Origin: Desmodesmus armatus
Lineage: Eukaryota > Chlorophyta > Chlorophyceae > Sphaeropleales > Scenedesmaceae
NCBI GenBank assembly: GCA_007449985.2
Contig: VIIQ02000067.1
Span: 186,001 to 250,000 of the forward strand
DNA: 64,000 nt
Direction of reading: 5' to 3'
The translations under genes were made by a program, and so were the position numbers. Under the pieces are notes generated by a model, which searched no databases, was not told the DNA's origin, and saw nothing but the letters and a program-made list of their open reading frames with translations. Every line of letters begins with the position of its first letter. The first letter of the stretch is position 1. Below are positions 55,712 through 64,000 of this stretch, piece by piece.

Positions 55712-57567
55712 ATGCCCCCAGCCCCGTTCTGTCTGCCAGGCCCCCATGACCCTCATAATGAAGGCAGCGTGAAACTTGCAGAGGCGACACGGATCAGGCT
55801 CACGCTGCCTGGCCTCAACCTTACTGCCTCTACTGCATCTAGCAAGGCCGACACACCCAGCAACTCTAAACAGAGTAGCAAGGCTGCAGGTATGCTCGCA
55901 GAGCAGCAGTGCTCACTGCTAGCTGGTCTTGCGCGGCAGCACACCGTCGCATGGTGCTCTGCTCATCGCCAGTGACAACTGTTCATGCAGGTGAAGCAGC
56001 AGCTGCTGCAGCCAAGGCTCAGAAGAAGCTCCAGAAGCTCCAGGGCATTGCCAGCCAGGCCGAGCAAGCACATGCTGGCATCATAGTGGATGACCAGGTC
56101 CTGCAGGACAGCAGAGATGAGGCAGATGAGCGCCCGTCTGGCCCCGAAGGCAGCAGCAAGGCAGCCACCAGGGGCAGCACAGGCGCCAGTGGCAATGGGG
56201 TGGACAGGCACAAGGGCCCAGCAGCTGCTGCCAGCAGCACTGCAGCACAAGGTGCGTCAAGTCACAGCACTTGCATGCATAGGCAGGATGTCTGCAGCAG
56301 TGCCAGCACGGCTACGGACATCACTTGTGCAACAGCAGCGAGTCACAGTTACAGCACATGCACATGCAGAAAGTGATTTTGTAAGTGAGCATGGCGATAT
56401 CTTTCTGTGCTGCACAAGCAGTGCCTAACATGTGAGGGCTCCTCACCGCCTGGCTCTGTGTGTTCTTGCAGGCTTGTCAAGTCAAGAAGCAGCAGCGCAC
56501 AGTATCAGGCAGCCCCGGCAGCGCAGCCTAGCAGCAGCACCCAAGGCAAGCAGCAGCAGCAGTCGAGCCCTGGGTGGTGAAGGCATCTGTCAAGGCAACC
56601 GTCTGGTGGCCAACAGCAGCACTGCTTCTGACTCCACCGGCACAGGCAGCTGCCCCCCATCCTGCAGCAGCAGTGCGGCGAGCAGCCGTAGGGGCTCCGG
56701 GGACAAGCCGCATGTACCAATTTGGGAGCGCAGCTTGCCCAGCGGCCCAGCAGAGGCGCGAAAGGCTGCAGCAGCTGGTGCTGGGCCTAAGCTGCTGCAG
56801 GCAGTGGCGTTGAAGACTTTCTCACCCACGCTGGGCAGCTTGGGGACGTTGTCTTTGACTCAAGGTGAGGAGAGCTTGCTATGTGTTGCATGGCAGCTGC
56901 TGTGCTGCATACGGCGTCAAGCAGCAGATCGAGAAGCAGGCAGACCTTCTGTCATGATGATCAGATGGACCCTGCAGTCGTGATGTCCTGCCTTTGTCCC
57001 ATGCTCCATGCAGTCTCATGCGTGCTGAGCAGCCAGTTTACACATTACTTGGATCAGAGAAATTTTGTGCGCATGCCACGCATTTTGACATGCGCTGCTG
57101 GGGATGGAGCTGATGTCCATCTTGCACTGCAATGTATGTACAGATGCCGGTCAACAGGAGGGCAGCGCACCCAGCAGCAGCAGTTGCCGCCCACAAGGCG
57201 TGCTGCGCAGCAGGAGTGCAGCAAAGGCACCAGCACCAGCACCGCCAGCAGCAGGCCTGCGCAAGCACACCACGCCGCCACATGGCAAGCTGTCGGCGGC
57301 TGCAGCAGCTGGTGGTGCCGCTGCACCACCACTTGGCATTGAACTGCCTTCAGCTCTGCGCCATGTCTCCTTCAGTAGCGGGGCGAGCGCATACACACCC
57401 AGCCAGCTGCTTGAGGTAAGGGATAGAACAGCATCACTGAAACAATCCTGAATTATTGCCGATGGGCAAGCACGTGTGACCGGTAAGGGAGTGCAGCAGG
57501 AGTTGCTGCTCCCGGTCGGGGGTCCACATACGCTTTGCAGGCCGACAGGCATGACCCCACTCAGTGA
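55712..57567 (+). CDS. unrecognised Ser/Ala-rich low-complexity protein
   Basis: Five phase-consistent exons: 55712-55889, 55991-56251, 56472-56864, 57144-57415 and 57541-57567, giving about 376 residues. An in-frame TGA lies two codons before the ATG, which supports the start. The N-terminus has a short beta-like piece (KLAEATRIRLTLPGLNLTAS), then a Lys/Gln-rich helix (KAQKKLQKLQGIASQAEQAH), long Ser/Ala/Gly-rich disorder, and a conserved-looking patch (KPHVPIWERSLPSGPAEARK). The C-terminal motif is LRHVSFSSGASAYTPSQLLE. No known domain is recognised and no function is proposed. The consistent GT-AG boundaries (AAGGTATGC, CAAGGTGCG, CAAGGTGAGG, GAGGTAAGG) are the evidence that it is a gene. 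Confidence 0.6.
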
Positions 57568-58737
57568 CAGGAACGTATGTGGCCTGCACAGCAAGTTGCA
57601 GCAACTGCCGCTGCTCAAATGTCCAACCGAGGGTGTAACCAGTCATGCATACTGCACGACAGAGGCTCTCATCTACACCCTTTCAAGGACCGGCATGATT
57701 CTTGTGGCTGCTGCATGTCTGCTGTCATTGCCGCAGAAGCTTATCCTGAGATGATGCCTTGCCATGGTACCATGGCACATGGGTTCAGTGACCTTGGCCT
57801 GACCCCAGTTTTACACCAGCAGCCGTGTTGGGGACGGGCAGCAGGTGGTGCACAGGCTAGGCTGGAGGCTCTAGCTCCATATCTGGGAATACTGCAGTGC
57901 GCCCGACTGCTTGTCGAGGGCCTGCATTTGGTGTATGCGCTTACAGTCAAGCCAGCAGTGCCATAATCTATGGCGGTTTGCTGGCATAGAGCTTGGACCC
58001 AGGACTCTGGATAGCCACGGGGACACTATCATAGAATGTAGGTGCTGCATGGTTCAGTTGGCTTGTTTGAGGTGATCAGTGTGCTAGACAGCAGCGGCAG
58101 GTAGACTGTATGATGCAGTCCTGTGTGCACGGACTGCCATGTGTGGGGTGCATGTGCTGCCTGGTGCGGCATCTGGCTTAGCGCTGCTGCTGCCTTGTGC
58201 TCAGGGGCCTGAGTTGTATGTTGCTGTGCAGACTTTGCGTACTTCAATTGGAGCAGGCCGTCCCTGTACCCAAGTTAGCCGTCCCTGTACCCAGGCTGAT
58301 CATGTACCCAGGTTAATCAGAGACAACAACCCTTTGTTGCTGCAGTCATAGTAATCTGCACACGAGGCAATTTGACCCGAGTGCAGCTATGTGCTTCACA
58401 CTCACACCTTGTGCTGGCAGCGCGCCCAGTGCTTTTCCATAGCTGCTGTCACGATGCAGCATTGCTGTAAGCAATAGCAGTCCACATGGAGCAAGCAGTG
58501 CTTGCTGGGCCAGGTGTGCTGAAACATGCTGATCTAAAAGGTGGTCAACATCTCGCGCGGCACAAAAAGTCAGCCCGTTTTCAAGCCACAGTAGTCAACA
58601 TGAAGCACTCAGCACAATCAGCACAATGCCTTGATGTGATAGCCATATGAGTATAGAGGCATATCACGCATCCTGCACCAGCATAACCTAGCAACAATGC
58701 TTGCCAAGCAACGACCACGCCAGCACACTGCCAGCTG
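57568..58737. other. intergenic between convergent genes
   Basis: 1.2 kb shared 3' region of the low-complexity gene and the PAAT-like gene. A small degenerate repeat (CCGTCCCTGTACCCA and GTACCCAGG units) lies at about 58259-58318. No gene recognised. Confidence 0.5.
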
Positions 58738-60326
58738 TCACAACTGCGTGCCTGTGCTGCTAGCCGCCGTGTGCACCTGCGCCTCCAACCTAGCCAGGCG
58801 CTGGTCCAGCTGCTGCATCCCTGCCGTCATGCTGTCAGCTAGCCCATCAACTTTGGCCTCCAGCCGCTGCAGTACTGACAGCACACTGCCCAACAAAGCC
58901 TCACTGCCTGCATGGCTGCTGTGGCCAGCATGGGCAGGGCCGATAGCTGCAGGACCTGACTGCAAGCCCTCCTCCTGCACACTAGGCTGTTGCTGGTGTT
59001 GGGTGTGCTGCTGCTGTTGCTGAGGGTGCTGCTGCTGCTGGTCATGGGACCGCTGTTGGGCAGCCTGGAAGAGCATGCCTTGGGCGATGTGCGCTGAGAG
59101 GTTTTGGTTGCTGTTGCTGCACCAGGCTGTGGTGCTTCTGTGGCCTTGCTGTGCAGCAGCTGCAGAGACTCAGGAACTGGGGCTGCATCACCTGCATACG
59201 CATGGAGTAGAAGGGTGGGCATGCTGCGTGATGCTGAAGCCCAGCATAACAACCACCTAGTTGAAAGAGCAGGTGCAGTGCTGTCACCCAAGTGACCAAC
59301 AAAATGGGTGCAGGGCATGGCTATTCGCACTGGGGGCACAACCATTCATTCAACACATGCATGTAGTGAAGTTCAAATGTCCAGGCAGTAGTGTGAGGCG
59401 TGAGCCTTCCGGCATGAGCAGTGCTCACCTGGTTGATGCAACTGCTGTATCAACATTCTGAGCTCATCCAGCTGCGACAAGGCCTGCTGACGGGGCACTG
59501 ATGGCACGCTTGCATTGGGTGCATCAGCACCTGCAGCTTCCTGCTGTTCACTGCTGCTGGCATCTGCCGTGCTGGCTGCTGCTGGGGGTGGTGCCTGTGC
59601 ACCACGATCCTGCTGGAGGTGCAGCTGCTGTATGGTGCATGTTGACTTGTCACCCTGAAGTGACAGCAGCTTCAGCTGCAAGCTGGTGCAACCCACAGCA
59701 CCCTACACTGCACTGGCAGGACAGTCGTGCGTGCAGCAAACATGGCAGGGTTGATTGGTCACACAGCAGGCTGCGCTATGGTGGGGTGTGTGTGCAGCAT
59801 GCGCCCAGCACACTCGGCATGTGTCAAATGTTGCTGTCCGTGTTATCAGCAAGAAGAGTTCCCAGGAGATACACGGGACGTTTGCACAAGGGGAGTTAAG
59901 CATCAAACAACATGTGCTGGACTTGCCTGCAGGTCGATGGTGCCTTGGAAGCTGCTGCTGCTTTGTGGCTGACACCGTACTGTCTGCAGGTACGACAGTG
60001 TGATGTCCCCTGGCCGCTTCACTGAAACCTCGACCATCCTGGCGTTGCTGCACAGCAGCAGCTTATGAGTGGGGCCCTGCAACGACACCCCCAGGTACAT
60101 CCCATTAGCTGGTCACTTGGGAGAGCAGCAGGGGCTGCGCCCCAGCATTCAGGAGCAGCATGACACGTACCAGGAGCTGCAGGTCCAAACTGACGGTGCA
60201 AGGACCGATGTTTTCACTATCTGTGGGCTTGTGCAGGTGGACTGTGGCTACTTCAGACTCCAAGAGCAGAGACAGATCACTACTGGTGTCGTTGCTGACC
60301 CAGTTGGTACTTAGCACAGCTGACAT
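58738..60326 (-). CDS. PAAT (C10orf88)-like protein
   Basis: Four phase-consistent exons: 60326-60171, 60076-59981, 59675-59429 and 59159-58738, giving 306 residues. The N-terminal half is a small beta-rich domain (LLLESEVATVHLHKPTDSEN, CTVSLDLQLL, LLLCSNARMVEVSV, LKLLSLQGDKSTCTIQQLHL). Its order and spacing resemble metazoan PAAT/C10orf88, a soluble ATPase reported to associate with mitochondrial ABC transporters. The match is from memory of the family pattern and needs a profile search. The C-terminal part has a Gln/His-rich stretch and then an amphipathic coiled coil (SVLQRLEAKVDGLADSMTAG, LDQRLARLEAQVH). The acceptor of exon 3 could also lie 8 bases upstream, but only the chosen one keeps phase. 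Confidence 0.55.
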
Positions 60327-60595
60327 TGCGAGCAAACGGTACAATTGCTTGAGATATTCAACATATACAACGCTGCGCTCGTGCAGCCAATGAAACATTC
60401 ATGATCTAGCAGAGACCCTGGTCCGAGATTAGCTAACCCTCTGTCCTCCTGCAGCTGCATGATGGCTCACTTCAGCTGCTTTATCTCAATGCACCTGTGA
60501 GGTCGTGGTGACTCCGCTCCCCTGCTTGCCGGAGGTTTCCGCCCTGTCGTGGCTGTACGCGGACGATCAGGACCTCTGGCAGTCAGATCTGGCTT
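60327..60595. promoter_or_regulatory. divergent promoter region, PAAT-like / NDUFS1
   Basis: 269 bp between two divergent start codons, both possibly for mitochondria-linked proteins. No TATA box is evident. Confidence 0.4.

Positions 60596-64000
<3,405 letters not shown>

Overview
This window looks like nuclear DNA of a green alga, probably Chlorophyceae (Chlamydomonadales or Sphaeropleales type). The genes are dense in short GT-AG introns. Proteins carry long poly-Gln, poly-Ala and Gly runs encoded by CAG/GCN repeats. TGTAA, the usual green-algal polyadenylation signal, lies downstream of several genes. Microsatellites, minisatellites and poly-C/poly-G tracts are everywhere. The species cannot be named from sequence alone. 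Gene models were built by hand from reading frame, splice-site consensus and phase agreement between neighbouring exons.

Layout, left to right. 1-782 (-): 5' part of a secreted beta-helix (Pmp/adhesin-like) protein running off the left edge. 2356-7752 (-): RPAP2/RTR1-type RNA polymerase II CTD phosphatase, followed by two extra tandem copies of its C-terminal coding segment. 7975-13199 (-): CDC16/APC6, a TPR subunit of the anaphase-promoting complex. A 393-bp divergent promoter separates it from eIF3a (13593-23719, +, 20 exons). 25055-25241 (-): a U2 snRNA gene. 25740-28851 (+): a MYND zinc-finger protein. 29432-31303 (+): cytochrome c heme lyase. 33343-33624 (-): a 47-residue one-helix membrane protein, divergent from prohibitin-1 (33937-36949, +). 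40508-50875 (+): a very large secreted Cys-rich protein of about 1597 residues and 20 exons. 50876-55711: gene-poor, repeat-rich DNA with a 3 x 140-bp array and a 15 x 32-bp minisatellite. 55712-57567 (+): an unrecognised low-complexity protein. 58738-60326 (-): a PAAT (C10orf88)-like protein. 60596 to the right edge (+): the 75-kDa Fe-S subunit of mitochondrial complex I (NDUFS1), with an apparent 1-nt deletion in its last visible exon.

Most genes are housekeeping genes: transcription machinery (RPAP2), splicing (U2), translation initiation (eIF3a), cell cycle (CDC16), and mitochondrial respiration and quality control (HCCS, PHB1, NDUFS1). They form no operon. Three divergent pairs (CDC16/eIF3a, 47-aa protein/PHB1, PAAT-like/NDUFS1) share short upstream regions.

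The most unusual structural theme is repeated local duplication of pieces that span exon-intron boundaries. Intact copies of exon edges, with their splice sites, sit inside neighbouring introns: exons 2, 5, 6 and 7 of CDC16 and exon 9 of eIF3a. The terminal coding segment of RPAP2 is repeated in its 3' flank. In eIF3a the duplicate forms a 39-nt piece bounded by AG and GT that would be an in-frame 13-codon cassette exon.
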